Positions 28,049-37,377 are shown, counted from the first letter of the stretch. The stretch is DNA of 64,000 nt from Blastopirellula retiformator (GCF_007859755.1 NZ_SJPF01000001.1:587003-651002), one strand, 5' to 3'. The notes: generated from the sequence alone by a model not told the origin. Made by a program: numbers and translations.

Positions 28049-28705
28049 TTACTCGGATGAGTCGGGCTGCTCGGGCGACTCCGACTCAGCGGGGGCCGCC
28101 TGATCGGCAGATTCGGCCAAACGCTTCTTTTCGTTCAGCCACCATTGGTAGAACTGCTCGACCACCGGGCGGCGATAAACGCTCTTTAAGATCTGGCGCC
28201 GCTTGCTCTTCAAAAAGAGCTGGGCCTCGGTTGGCGTCATGTCCTTCGCTTTGATCAGCCAGCAGATGACGATCGTCGCGCTGCGGGCTCTACCGGCCTT
28301 GCAGTGAATGTACACCTGCTTTCCGGCGGCGACCTGCTGATCGATGAATTCGACCCCGCGCCGGACGTCTTCCAGGCTGGGCGGGACGAAGTCGATGGTC
28401 GGCAGATGGAGCTGCTCGACGCCCGATTTGGAGTAGGTCCCGACCGGCCCGGCGAACTCCTGGCAGGTGTTCACCACGGCGGTCACCCCGGCGGCGATGA
28501 TTTCTTCGACGATTTTATCGGTCGGCAACGCCCCGATCAAAACGTGCTCATCGATCCGATCCCACCACCGCCAGCGGCGGAAGATGTGAATCATTGACCA
28601 ATTAAAGAGCAAGGATGGGTAGAAAGCGACCGCGGCGAACGAACGGCTGAGGGGGCGACGCATGCGGCGGGCCGGGGGCGGATCTGGCTTAGTTTCTCCT
28701 GTCAT
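28049..28705 (-). CDS. dual-specificity protein phosphatase-like, membrane-associated
   Basis: 218 residues. The phosphatase active-site loop is complete, HCKAGRARS with C135 and R141, and D105 may be the general acid. An N-terminal hydrophobic part (about 20-45) and basic RRWRWWDR stretch suggest membrane association. The fold order resembles PTPMT1/dual-specificity enzymes, which can act on phospholipids as well as proteins. The C-terminus is Ser/Glu/Pro-rich and likely disordered. Substrate unknown. Confidence 0.82.
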   Translation of the reverse strand: MTGETKPDPPPARRMRRPLSRSFAAVAFYPSLLFNWSMIHIFRRWRWWDRIDEHVLIGALPTDKIVEEIIAAGVTAVVNTCQEFAGPVGTYSKSGVEQLHLPTIDFVPPSLEDVRRGVEFIDQQVAAGKQVYIHCKAGRARSATIVICWLIKAKDMTPTEAQLFLKSKRRQILKSVYRRPVVEQFYQWWLNEKKRLAESADQAAPAESESPEQPDSSE

Positions 28706-28796
28706 AAAGTTCGATTATCATGGTTGAGGTTGCATAGTGGCAACCCATCCCCCATCCCACCTTTCCTGCCCCGCCCTTCTGTGAGGTAATCTGCTA

Positions 28797-30317
28797 ATGA
28801 AACGCCCCTTCGCTCTCCTCCTTCTGCTGATCGCAGCGCCGGCCGTCTGGGCCGCCGACGACGCTTCGGCCGAGGTCAAACCGCCGCAGGGATTTAAGGC
28901 CCTGTTCAATGGTAAAGATCTAACCGGTTGGAAAGGCCTGGTCGCCAGTCCGCCCAAGCGAGCGGCGATGTCCGCCGAAGAACTCGCCGCCGAGCAAAAG
29001 AAGGCCGACGCCAGCATGAATGAGCATTGGTCGGTCGAAGATGGCGTGCTGGTCTACGACGGCAAGGGGCAAAGCCTCTGCACCGCCAAAGACTACGCCG
29101 ATTTCGAGATGTACGTCGACTGGAAGATTCTGTCCGACGGCGACAGCGGCATCTACGTGCGGGGATCGCCTCAGATCCAGATCTGGGATCCGGCGCACTG
29201 GAAGGTCGGCTCCGGCGGTCTCTACAACAACAAAGAGCATCAATCGGCCCCGACGATTATCGCCGACAATCCGATCGGCGAGTGGAACACCTTCTACATC
29301 AAGATGGTGGGCGATCGCGTCACCGTGAAGCTCAACGGCAAGACGGTGACCGACAACGTCGTGCTCGAAAACTACTGGGAACGGGACAAGCCGATCTACC
29401 CGACCGGTCAGATCGAACTGCAACACCATGGCAACCGCCTGGAGTTCAAGAACATCTACATTCGCGAGTTGGTCTCGCCTGACCAGCTGAAGAAGATGGA
29501 AGAAGCGGCGCCTGCCAAAGCGACCGCGACTCCGAAGAAGGACCAGAACGTGCTGGTCTTTCTCCGCCACGCCGGCTTCCGTCATAGCTCGATCCCCGTT
29601 GGGGGGCGAGCCGTGCAGATCATCGGCGACAAGAACGGCGCCTACAGCTCGGTGATCACCGACGACCTGACCGACCTGTGGCCGGAGAACCTGACAAGGT
29701 ATGACGCCGTCGTCATGGTCAACACGACCGGCGAGTGGATCAAGCCGCGGGCCGAAGACCTGCAGCAGATCGAAGCCAAGTATGGCGAGAAGCTTTCGGC
29801 CGCAGACGCGGAGGCGAAACTGAAGAAGAGCTTGCTCAACTTCGTCTCCAGCGGCAAAGGCCTGGTTGGTTTTCACGCCGCCAGCGACGCGAACTACCAA
29901 TGGCCGGAATTCGGCGAAATGGTCGGCGGCTACTTCAACGCCCATCCGTGGCACGAAAAGGTAGGCGTGAAGGTCGACAGTCCCCAGCATCCGCTGATGG
30001 CGGCCTTTGGCGGAAAAGACTTCACGATCGTCGACGAGATCTACCAGTTCCGCGATCCTTACTCGCGCAAGGCGCTGCACGTGCTGCTGTCGCTGGATGT
30101 CGAGAAGACCAACATGGACAAGAAGAACATCAAACGCGACGACGGCGACTTCGCCGTATCCTGGGTTCGCAGTTGGGGAGACGGTCGCGTCTTCTACAGC
30201 TCGCTCGGCCATCGCGAAGAAATTTATTGGAACCCGCAAATGCTGGCGTTCTATCTCGACGGCATTCAGTTCGCCCTGGGCGATCTCGACGCCGACACCA
30301 CTCCTAGCGCCAACTAA
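28797..30317 (+). CDS. DUF1080 + ThuA-like two-domain secreted protein
   Basis: 506 residues. A signal peptide (residues 1-19) leads into DUF1080, also called 3-keto-disaccharide hydrolase: GFKALFNGKDLTGWKG at about 35-50, YVDWKILSDGDSGIYVRG, a concanavalin-like jelly roll to about residue 230. The second half is ThuA-like: VLVFLRHAGFRHSSIPVGGR, then GLVGFHAASDANYQWPEF and GGYFNAHPWHEKVGV. ThuA relatives act in 3-keto-sugar metabolism. The next gene encodes a second ThuA domain, so the pair probably degrades one sugar. The fusion itself is common in planctomycetes. Confidence 0.88.
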   Translation: MKRPFALLLLLIAAPAVWAADDASAEVKPPQGFKALFNGKDLTGWKGLVASPPKRAAMSAEELAAEQKKADASMNEHWSVEDGVLVYDGKGQSLCTAKDYADFEMYVDWKILSDGDSGIYVRGSPQIQIWDPAHWKVGSGGLYNNKEHQSAPTIIADNPIGEWNTFYIKMVGDRVTVKLNGKTVTDNVVLENYWERDKPIYPTGQIELQHHGNRLEFKNIYIRELVSPDQLKKMEEAAPAKATATPKKDQNVLVFLRHAGFRHSSIPVGGRAVQIIGDKNGAYSSVITDDLTDLWPENLTRYDAVVMVNTTGEWIKPRAEDLQQIEAKYGEKLSAADAEAKLKKSLLNFVSSGKGLVGFHAASDANYQWPEFGEMVGGYFNAHPWHEKVGVKVDSPQHPLMAAFGGKDFTIVDEIYQFRDPYSRKALHVLLSLDVEKTNMDKKNIKRDDGDFAVSWVRSWGDGRVFYSSLGHREEIYWNPQMLAFYLDGIQFALGDLDADTTPSAN

Positions 30318-30359
30318 CCCACCCCCAACACCATCATCGCCCCCACAGGAGACTCGACT

Positions 30360-31223
30360 ATGTCTCGCTTGAAAACCTATCTGCCCGTTTGGGCCGTCGT
30401 CGCGGCGCTCGCGATTTGCACTTCGGCCTTCGCCGAAGACGCGCCGAAAAAGCTGAAAGGCCTGCTGATCACCGGCGGCTGCTGCCATGATTATCCGCAC
30501 CAGGTGAAGATCATCACCGAGGGACTCAGCCAACGTCTAAACATCGAGTGGGACGTCGTGCTGACGGGTAGCGGCAAAGACATCAAAGTGCCGGTCTACG
30601 AGAACCACGACTGGATCAAGCCGTACGACGTCGTCGTGCACAACGAATGCTACGGCGACGTGAAAGACGTCAAGTTCGTCGAAGGTATCGTCAAAGCTCA
30701 CACCGAGACCGGCGTTCCGGCGGTGGTTATTCACTGCTCGATGCACAGCTATCGCCATGCCGACACCGACGAGTGGCGCAAGCTGCTGGGAGTCACTTCC
30801 CGCAGTCACGAAAGCCATCATCCGATCGACGTCGTCAACCTGCAGCCCGATCACCCGGTCATGGCCGGCTTCCCGGAACTTTGGAAACGTCCGGTCGCAG
30901 AACTCTACAAGATCGAAAAGCAATGGCCCGAGATGAAGCCGCTGGCCCAGGCCTACGGCAAAGACACCGACAAGAACCATAGCGTCATCTGGACCAACCA
31001 GTTTGGCAAAGCGAAGGTCTTCGGCACCACGCTCGGTCACCACAACGAAACGATGCTGACCGACGAATGGCTCGGCGTCGTCTCGCGCGGCACATTGTGG
31101 ACGCTCGACTTGCTCAACGACGATGGCACGCCGAAAGATGGCTACGCCGGAACCGGCATCGCCAAGATCGACCTGACCAAGCCGAACCCGGACGCCGGCA
31201 AATCGCCGAAACCGGCCAAGTAG
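30360..31223 (+). CDS. secreted ThuA-domain protein
   Basis: 287 residues with signal peptide (TYLPVWAVVAALAICTSAFAED). The ThuA fold begins KGLLITGGCCHDYPHQ and includes VVIHCSMHSYRHADT, SHESHHPIDVVN and a FGTTLGHHNETML end, rich in conserved histidines. It follows the DUF1080-ThuA gene by 42 bp and is likely in one operon. A UUCG-loop terminator follows. Confidence 0.88.
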   Translation: MSRLKTYLPVWAVVAALAICTSAFAEDAPKKLKGLLITGGCCHDYPHQVKIITEGLSQRLNIEWDVVLTGSGKDIKVPVYENHDWIKPYDVVVHNECYGDVKDVKFVEGIVKAHTETGVPAVVIHCSMHSYRHADTDEWRKLLGVTSRSHESHHPIDVVNLQPDHPVMAGFPELWKRPVAELYKIEKQWPEMKPLAQAYGKDTDKNHSVIWTNQFGKAKVFGTTLGHHNETMLTDEWLGVVSRGTLWTLDLLNDDGTPKDGYAGTGIAKIDLTKPNPDAGKSPKPAK

Positions 31224-31240
31224 TCGTTATCTGCTCACCT

Positions 31241-31269
31241 AAGCCGCCGTCTTCGGACCGCGGCTTTTT
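31241..31269 (+). terminator. intrinsic terminator with TTCG loop after thuA gene
   Basis: AGCCGCCGTC and GACCGCGGCT pair around a TTCG tetraloop, followed by TTTTT. The stem has one C:C bulge pair. Confidence 0.88.
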
Positions 31270-31445
31270 GTCTGCCTTGAACCTTCATGCCTCGGCGAAT
31301 CATTCGAGCTGAATTGCAATTCGCACTGCTGGACAAGCCGGCAGTGGCACGCCTGAAACGGAGTCTGCCCTTTGCGCGAGCGTGAAACTGCGTATCATCG
31401 AATGCCGTCGATTTCGTCTCTTTCCGTTGTGCGTCAAAGAATCCT

Positions 31446-32141
31446 GTGCCGCAGCATACTCGTATCGTTTCGCCTGGTCCGGCTCCCAATACCGTTCGCA
31501 CGGAAGAGGGGAAAGTGCTCACCGCTCCCTCCGACTGGACCTTGCTGCCTCCGGGCGACGCAGGCCTGACGCGGCGGGTCAAATCGGCCGGGCCGACCTG
31601 GACGATCAAAGAGAAAAAGGGACGCCGGATGTTCTCGCGCGGCGTGCTAGCCCCAGCGGCGACGATCGCTGCCGAGAAAGCGCGGCTTGAACAAGAGCGC
31701 TCGACCGACGCCTACGCCAAACGTCAAGCCGCCAGCGCTGCGCGACGAGACAAGCAGCAAGGCGAATACGTCGAGGACTTTCGGGGCGCCGTGCTGCAGT
31801 TCCTTCGCTTCGACAGCGGGCACTCAGCGATCGCTGGTCGTTTGGCCGATGCGGTCACCACGCACGCCACGCCGGTCGGCAGCGGCACGGTCGCTCGAAC
31901 GAAGCGGATCCCGATCGAGCAGCGAGCCGAGTCGGCGGTGATTGCCTGGATGCGACACCAGACGACCGCTTACGACCACATGAAGATCGCCCGGATCAAA
32001 GGGAAACGGCGCGAAGTGCGGCGGATGCTGGCCGAAGAATCGCGCCGCCTGCTGAAGAAATACCGCCGCGGCGAAGCGGACAATCTGGCGAGTTGCCCGT
32101 TGGCGCGAGCGCTGACCAGCGCTGCGCAAGCTAAGCAATGA
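31446..32141 (+). CDS. DUF2293-domain protein
   Basis: 231 residues. The C-terminal half matches DUF2293: AVLQFLRFDSGHSAIAGRLA, VGSGTVARTKRIPIEQRAES, then WMRHQTTAYDHMKIARIKG. The N-terminal half is basic and rich in Arg/Lys/Ala. No enzymatic motif is known for the family; the charge suggests nucleic acid binding, which is inference. The last 11 bp overlap the end of epmB on the other strand. Confidence 0.85.
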   Translation: MPQHTRIVSPGPAPNTVRTEEGKVLTAPSDWTLLPPGDAGLTRRVKSAGPTWTIKEKKGRRMFSRGVLAPAATIAAEKARLEQERSTDAYAKRQAASAARRDKQQGEYVEDFRGAVLQFLRFDSGHSAIAGRLADAVTTHATPVGSGTVARTKRIPIEQRAESAVIAWMRHQTTAYDHMKIARIKGKRREVRRMLAEESRRLLKKYRRGEADNLASCPLARALTSAAQAKQ

Positions 32142-33171
32142 TCGTCTTGTTCGGCTCGCCAGCGATTTCTTCGACATACCGCGGCACGGCATAGCCGGGC
32201 AAGCGAGTCCGCAACTGACGAATCAGTTCCGTTCCCCGCTCACGCGAAACTTCAAAGTGGGCGGCGCCTTTCACACGATCGAGCTGATGCAGGTAGTACG
32301 GCTGCACCCGGTGGTCGGTCAGCCGCTCTGACAATTCGGCCAGCACGTCAACGTCGTCGTTGATCCCGGCCAACAAGACCGCCTGGTTTAGAACCATGAC
32401 GCCGGCCTGACTGAGCCGCTCAATCGCCGCCAAGACGGGGCGCTCGAGTTCACGCGGGTGATTGGCATGGATAACGACGATCGCGGTCAGGCGAGTCCCC
32501 GTAAGCCAGGCGAGCAGTTCCTCGTTGATCCGCTGCGGAATCATGATCGGCAGGCGTGAATGAACACGGATCCTCCGCAGGTGGGGAATCGCCGCCAATT
32601 GCTCGGCCAGCTGCGCGAGCGTCGCATCGGCCAGCGTCAGCGGGTCCCCGCCAGAGAGTAAAACTTCATAAATTGATTCGTCTGCCGCCAGCGCCTCGAC
32701 CGCCTCCCGCCACGCTGCGACGCCGCTGGGGACCTCCGTGTAAGGAAAATGGCGGCGAAAACAGTAGCGGCAATGGACGGCACACGCCCCGGTGGTGACC
32801 AACAAGGCCCGGCCGGCGTACTTTTGCAGCAGTCCCGGGGTCAGCGTCGCCGCCTCGTCGCCAACCGGATCATCCGTAAACCCTTGTGGCGAATCAAGTT
32901 CCCGCAATACCGGCAGCGTCTGCAGCAGCAGCGGATCGTGCGGATCCCCCGGCGTCATCTTGGCGACAAACTCACGCGGAACGAACAGCGGAAAGTCGGC
33001 CGCAGCGGCAACGGCGGCTTCGACGCACGCAGGCGGAAGCTGGAGCAGGCGGCAAAGTTCGGCCGGATCGCGGATCGCCTGTTTCATGGCCGTTTGCCAT
33101 CGGTCAGGCTGCCGAATTTCGTTGGCCGAAGCGGTGCGGACAGGATCGCCGGTGGGAGTTACAATACGCAT
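32131..33171 (-). CDS. epmB: EF-P beta-lysylation radical SAM enzyme EpmB (lysine 2,3-aminomutase family)
   Basis: 346 residues. The radical-SAM cluster motif is CAVHCRYC (C130, C134, C137), within TTGACAVHCRYCFRRHFPY. PLP-binding and lysine-contact segments typical of lysine 2,3-aminomutases follow (VLLSGGDPLTLAD, RIRVHSRLPIMIPQRI). EpmB converts lysine to (R)-beta-lysine, which EpmA ligates onto EF-P. The divergent efp gene starts 200 bp away and keeps the target lysine, supporting EpmB over a general LAM. EpmA is not in the window. Confidence 0.88.
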   Translation of the reverse strand: MRIVTPTGDPVRTASANEIRQPDRWQTAMKQAIRDPAELCRLLQLPPACVEAAVAAAADFPLFVPREFVAKMTPGDPHDPLLLQTLPVLRELDSPQGFTDDPVGDEAATLTPGLLQKYAGRALLVTTGACAVHCRYCFRRHFPYTEVPSGVAAWREAVEALAADESIYEVLLSGGDPLTLADATLAQLAEQLAAIPHLRRIRVHSRLPIMIPQRINEELLAWLTGTRLTAIVVIHANHPRELERPVLAAIERLSQAGVMVLNQAVLLAGINDDVDVLAELSERLTDHRVQPYYLHQLDRVKGAAHFEVSRERGTELIRQLRTRLPGYAVPRYVEEIAGEPNKTIIA

Positions 33172-33371
33172 TTTCGTATTCTATCAGCCAGACATCTAAG
33201 TTGGGCCGGGGGAAAACCTCAGCGGCCCGGCGAGATCGGCCGGCTTTGAAAGAGACACGATCCCCGGCCTACCTTGCGGCCGGTGAATAGGCGAGACGAT
33301 CGTTCCCACATGTCGGCCGCCCCCCGGATAAATCGCCCCCGGAGCGTCCTAGTTTACAGCGAGACCTTAAA

Positions 33372-33938
33372 GTGCAGTACGGTACCAGCGACTTCAAAAA
33401 AGGCTTGAAAGTCCAGATCGACGGCGAACCTTACCTGATGACCGAATGCAATTTCGTGAAGCCGGGTAAAGGAAACGCGCTTTACAAATGTCGCCTGCGG
33501 AATCTGATTCGCGGCACTTCGCTCGACCGCACCTATCGCGGCGGCGAATCGCTCGAATCGGCCGACGTGACCGAAACCGATTGCCAGTTCCTGTACGGCC
33601 AGGGAGACACCTTCGTCTTCATGGACAACAAGACGTTCGAGCAATGGGAACTGAGCAAAGAGCAGATCGACGACGCTTGGAAGTATCTGAAAGACGGCAT
33701 GCAGTGCATGGCGACTTTGTACAACGAGTTCCCGATCTCGATCAGCGCTCCGATTCACGTTGAGCTGGAAGTGACCTACTGCGAACCGGGCGTTCGCGGT
33801 GATACGGCGACTAACGTCTCGAAGCCGGCGACGGTCGAAACGGGCGCCGAAATCCTGGTCCCGGCGTTCGTCAACATGAATGACGTCATCCGCATCGACA
33901 CGCGTACCGGCGACTATGTCGAACGCGTGAAGAAGTAA
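33372..33938 (+). CDS. efp: elongation factor P
   Basis: 188 residues with a GTG start. The modification loop is intact: KPGKGNALYKCRLRN, with K33 corresponding to the lysine that is beta-lysylated in enterobacteria. The three beta-barrel domains follow in order, ending VPAFVNMNDVIRIDTRTGDYVERV, the EF-P C-terminal signature. EF-P relieves ribosome stalling at polyproline. The divergent epmB gene upstream fits a beta-lysylated form. Confidence 0.96.
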   Translation: MQYGTSDFKKGLKVQIDGEPYLMTECNFVKPGKGNALYKCRLRNLIRGTSLDRTYRGGESLESADVTETDCQFLYGQGDTFVFMDNKTFEQWELSKEQIDDAWKYLKDGMQCMATLYNEFPISISAPIHVELEVTYCEPGVRGDTATNVSKPATVETGAEILVPAFVNMNDVIRIDTRTGDYVERVKK

Positions 33939-34038
33939 GCGACGCGAATTCTCGCTCGTAAATTCAGGGCGTCCCGCCGACTTGTTCGCGGGACGCTACG
34001 CCCCGCGGCTCACTCCCCTTTCCTTGGGTAACGCTCAG

Positions 34039-34815
34039 ATGACCGAATCGTCCGATTCTCGAATCGCCAAGATCGAAGCGGCGCTGCAGCCGCGCCGCGA
34101 AGCGCTGCTGACGCATCCGGTTTACGAGCAACTGACCGACGTCGACGCGCTGCGGCTGTTTATGGAGCGGCATGTCTTCGCCGTGTGGGACTTCATGTCG
34201 CTGCTCAAATCGCTGCAGCGAGAAACGACCTGCGTCGATATTCCCTGGACGCCGAAGGCCGACGGCGCCAGTTGCCGCCTGATCAACGAAATCGTCCTGG
34301 GCGAAGAGTGCGACGAAGATGGCAAAGGAGGCTACTGGAGCCACTTTGAGCTCTATCTCGACGCGATGCGCGAAGTAGGCGCCAACGTCGAACCGATCGA
34401 GACGTTCATCCACATGGTCGCCGACGGCATCGACGTCGTCTCGGCCGGGCTCCACGCGGCGTTGCCGCCGTCAGTCGATCAGTTCCTGGCGCAGACCTTC
34501 CAACTGATCGATTCGCGCAATCCGGCGGTAATCGCGGCTGGGTTCACCTTCGGGCGCGAGGACCTGCTGCCGAGCGTCTTTCAGAAGCTAGTTGAACGGA
34601 TCAACGAACAATCGCACGGCAAGGCGGACCGTTTTCTGTACTACCTACATCGTCACATCGAAATCGATGGGGACGAGCATGGCCCGCTCTCGCGGCGACT
34701 GTTGGCCAACTTGTGCGGCGATGATGACGCCAAGTGGCAAGCCGCCCAACATGCGGCCGAAATGGCCCTGGAAGCCCGGATCGAACTCTGGAATGGAATG
34801 GTTTCGGGGCACTGA
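34039..34815 (+). CDS. DUF3050-family protein
   Basis: 258 residues from ATG 34039. The family pattern is clear: LTHPVYEQLTDVDALRLFME, HVFAVWDFMSLLKSLQ, GLHAALP, and FTFGREDLLPSVFQ. DUF3050 belongs to the heme-oxygenase-like all-helical fold with conserved His, Glu and Asp likely binding metal (HRHIEIDGDEHGPLS). The activity is not established. Confidence 0.88.
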   Translation: MTESSDSRIAKIEAALQPRREALLTHPVYEQLTDVDALRLFMERHVFAVWDFMSLLKSLQRETTCVDIPWTPKADGASCRLINEIVLGEECDEDGKGGYWSHFELYLDAMREVGANVEPIETFIHMVADGIDVVSAGLHAALPPSVDQFLAQTFQLIDSRNPAVIAAGFTFGREDLLPSVFQKLVERINEQSHGKADRFLYYLHRHIEIDGDEHGPLSRRLLANLCGDDDAKWQAAQHAAEMALEARIELWNGMVSGH

Positions 34816-34917
34816 CTCACCCCCGCTAGCACCGCTCGGAATCGCTCTGGCCCACTTTTCGTCGATCGGCTACGATGGGCGACCCTAGCCCGATTTCGGC
34901 AAAAAAGTCGGCGTCGG

Positions 34918-35196
34918 CTAGAACCCAAAGAAGAGTGAGAGGATCACCGCGATCACGCCCAGCAATCCCAGAGCGACCCACAGGAAGCTCCGATCGCTCC
35001 AAGGCGAATTACGGTGGATCAGATACTCGCCGCAGTGTGGACAAACGTCGGCGTCTTCATAGACTTCGCCGCCGCACTGGGGACAGTGATCAAGATAGTC
35101 GTCTGGATCGTCGCTCGGCAAATCGTCGTCGGTCCAGGCTTCGTCATCGACGAAGGATTCGTCGTCATCAGGATCATCTTCGTCCCAGCGGCTCAC
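34918..35196 (-). CDS. small zinc-ribbon membrane protein
   Basis: 92 residues. A strongly acidic N-terminus (1-35) precedes a zinc ribbon (CPQCGG...CPHCGE, four cysteines), and one C-terminal membrane helix (SFLWVALGLLGVIAVILSLF). Such proteins are common and functionally unassigned. The acidic tail is probably cytosolic. Confidence 0.72.
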   Translation of the reverse strand: MSRWDEDDPDDDESFVDDEAWTDDDLPSDDPDDYLDHCPQCGGEVYEDADVCPHCGEYLIHRNSPWSDRSFLWVALGLLGVIAVILSLFFGF

Positions 35197-35294
35197 GATA
35201 ATACCTCACTATCTTTGGTCGGCGACAAGGCGTCGCCTGCTTGAGTCGTTTTTCAGAAATCAGAGAGTGCGATTTCGTCAGGGAGGACGAAAAC

Positions 35295-36515
35295 GTGGAA
35301 ACCATCAAAACCGCATGCATGGTGATCGTCTTGATGGCGGTCGCTTACGGCGTCTACCACCATCTTAACCAGCCGGAAGAAACCGCGCCGAAGCTGGAAA
35401 TCGAAGGCCTGACCGGCGGCGACGTGGCGCCTTCGTTCCCTGGCTCTTCTTCACCTGGCGGTTCGCTGGCTCCTTCCTTCTCGGCCACCGCCGGAGCTTC
35501 GCTCGGTTCGCAAGAATCGGCGCCCCCGCTGGGAACTCCCTCGGCAGGATCGCCCCCTTCGGCACACTCGATGTCGGCCGCACCCACGTTTGATGCGATT
35601 CCCGATCATCAGCACGAACCCAAGCGGCAAACCCCGTTGATCGAAGCCGAACCGGTTGGACAGTCCGGCATGGCCAATTCGACGGCTCCGACGCAACCTG
35701 CGAGCATGTCGTCTTACAGCGCTTCCCCCTATGACGGCGGCGGCTCGAAGTATGGCGAGTCTTCGTACAACGCGGTCGCCAGCGACAGCACCGGCTACCG
35801 AAACGCCGCGGCCTATGGCGGCATGGAAGCGCAACCCGCTTCGGCCAATATGCGGCCCAACTTTGAATCCGACTGGAACATGGCGCAAACGCAACTGGCG
35901 CAAGACCAGTGGGTCGAAGCGCTGCGGACATTGACCCCCTGGCGAGGTCGCGCCGAACTGACCACCGAACAAACCGAAAAGCTGAACCTGCTCATCAGCC
36001 AACTTGCCGGCAGCGTCGTCTACTCGACCGACCATCTGCTGGCCGAACCGTATGTCGTTCAGCGCGGCGAAACGCTGCAGGAAATCGCCGCCAAATATCA
36101 GGTCCCAGCAATCTTGTTGCAGCGGATCAACGGCATCTCTAACCCCGAACTGATTGCGGCCGGCGAACGCCTGAAAGTGATGCAAGGTCCTTTCAACGCC
36201 AACATTAGCCTGGCCAGTCGCGAACTGACCCTGTCGGTCGAAGGCTGCTTCGCCGGCCGGTTTCCGGTGACGGTTCTCGATCCGGCTACGGTTCAGCCGG
36301 GCGAACATCAGGTCATCCGCAAAGAAGATCCGTCCGATCGATACAACGCTCAGGCCGGCGGCAGCTTTGGCGAAAACGCCGTCTATCTCGACGGCGGCGT
36401 CGCACTGCATGGTCAGTCGAGCGGACCCAGCGGCTCGATACAGTTGAGTCCACGTGATGCGGAAGATCTGTTCGGCATCTTGTCAGTCGGCTCGAAAGTG
36501 ACGATTCGCCGATAA
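35295..36515 (+). CDS. LysM plus YkuD/L,D-transpeptidase-like protein with missing catalytic Cys
   Basis: 406 residues. GTG 35295 was chosen because GGGAGGA lies at ideal distance upstream. One N-terminal helix (MVIVLMAVAYGVYHHL) anchors a Ser/Pro/Gly-rich linker (about 35-190). A LysM motif follows (YVVQRGETLQEIAAKYQVPA). The end resembles a YkuD domain: LHGQSSGPSGSIQLSPRDAE. The usual [S/H]GC[I/V]R motif reads SGSIQ, so the catalytic Cys is Ser381 and the Arg is Gln383. This suggests a binding or structural role rather than 3-3 crosslinking. LysM binds peptidoglycan. Confidence 0.78.
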   Translation: METIKTACMVIVLMAVAYGVYHHLNQPEETAPKLEIEGLTGGDVAPSFPGSSSPGGSLAPSFSATAGASLGSQESAPPLGTPSAGSPPSAHSMSAAPTFDAIPDHQHEPKRQTPLIEAEPVGQSGMANSTAPTQPASMSSYSASPYDGGGSKYGESSYNAVASDSTGYRNAAAYGGMEAQPASANMRPNFESDWNMAQTQLAQDQWVEALRTLTPWRGRAELTTEQTEKLNLLISQLAGSVVYSTDHLLAEPYVVQRGETLQEIAAKYQVPAILLQRINGISNPELIAAGERLKVMQGPFNANISLASRELTLSVEGCFAGRFPVTVLDPATVQPGEHQVIRKEDPSDRYNAQAGGSFGENAVYLDGGVALHGQSSGPSGSIQLSPRDAEDLFGILSVGSKVTIRR

Positions 36516-36537
36516 CCAAAAATCCCCTCGCTTCCCT

Positions 36538-37284
36538 ATGCCCACAGCGGAACCATGGCAGACGCCCGAGACTTGGCGACAATGGATGATCCAGCATCGC
36601 CATGCCGTCACGCTGGTCGCCCTGGTTTTGTTGATGGGAGGCGAAACGCTGCGTCCCGATTCAACCGGCAGCGGCTGGATCTCGGACTTGCTGCTATCGA
36701 TCGTGATCCTGGCGTCGACCTACGACGTGCTAATTCGCCATCGCCGATTTGTGCTGGTCGTGATGACCGCCGTGCCGACGTTCAGCATGATCTGGGTAAT
36801 TCGTTGCCTGGATGAGTTCGGTTCCCGCGAATCGAACGTTGGCCTGTTCGTCGTACGCGATGTACTGATGATCGGCTTCCTTTCGTATGTGGTCTTCTTG
36901 ATCGGCAGAGACGTCTTTCGCGCTCACCGAGTCACCACCGACCAGATACTCGGGGGAGTCAGCGTTTACTTGTTGCTGGGTTTGATTTGGGCGCTCGCTT
37001 ATCTGATCGTCGTCATGCTCGATCCGGCGGCGATCGACTTTCCCGTCGAGAGCGATCAGCTTCCGGGACGCCGCACCGCCACGTTGATTTATTTCAGCTT
37101 TACCACCTTAACGACGCTCGGCCTGGGAGACGTAGTTCCCGTTTCCAGTCTCGCCAGAACGCTCACCTGGAGCGAAAGCGTGACCGGACAATTGTATATC
37201 GCCGTAACGATGGCCAAACTCGTTGGATTAAGGCTGGCGAATCTCACCCAATCGCAGGGAAAAGAGGAGCGTAAACCGCATTAA
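36538..37284 (+). CDS. potassium-channel-like membrane protein
   Basis: 248 residues with four or five N-terminal hydrophobic helices and a C-terminal pore module. The pore reads YFSFTTLTTLGLGDVVPVSS and is followed by the last helix (QLYIAVTMAKLVGLRL). The selectivity filter TLGLGD differs from TVGYGD by Tyr to Leu. It starts 22 bp after the LysM gene. Ion specificity cannot be concluded. Confidence 0.78.
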   Translation: MPTAEPWQTPETWRQWMIQHRHAVTLVALVLLMGGETLRPDSTGSGWISDLLLSIVILASTYDVLIRHRRFVLVVMTAVPTFSMIWVIRCLDEFGSRESNVGLFVVRDVLMIGFLSYVVFLIGRDVFRAHRVTTDQILGGVSVYLLLGLIWALAYLIVVMLDPAAIDFPVESDQLPGRRTATLIYFSFTTLTTLGLGDVVPVSSLARTLTWSESVTGQLYIAVTMAKLVGLRLANLTQSQGKEERKPH

Positions 37285-37377
37285 GTCGGTGTTGATCTTG
37301 ACTCAATTCGTCCGTTTTTCGTATCACTTGCCTGTTCGACTTTGCGCTGGGGCAATCACTAGCACGCGACCAAGTTC

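Noticed and set aside
28920..30533. 537-residue minus-strand frame opposite the DUF1080-ThuA gene
   Set aside because: Shadow of a well-recognised two-domain gene.
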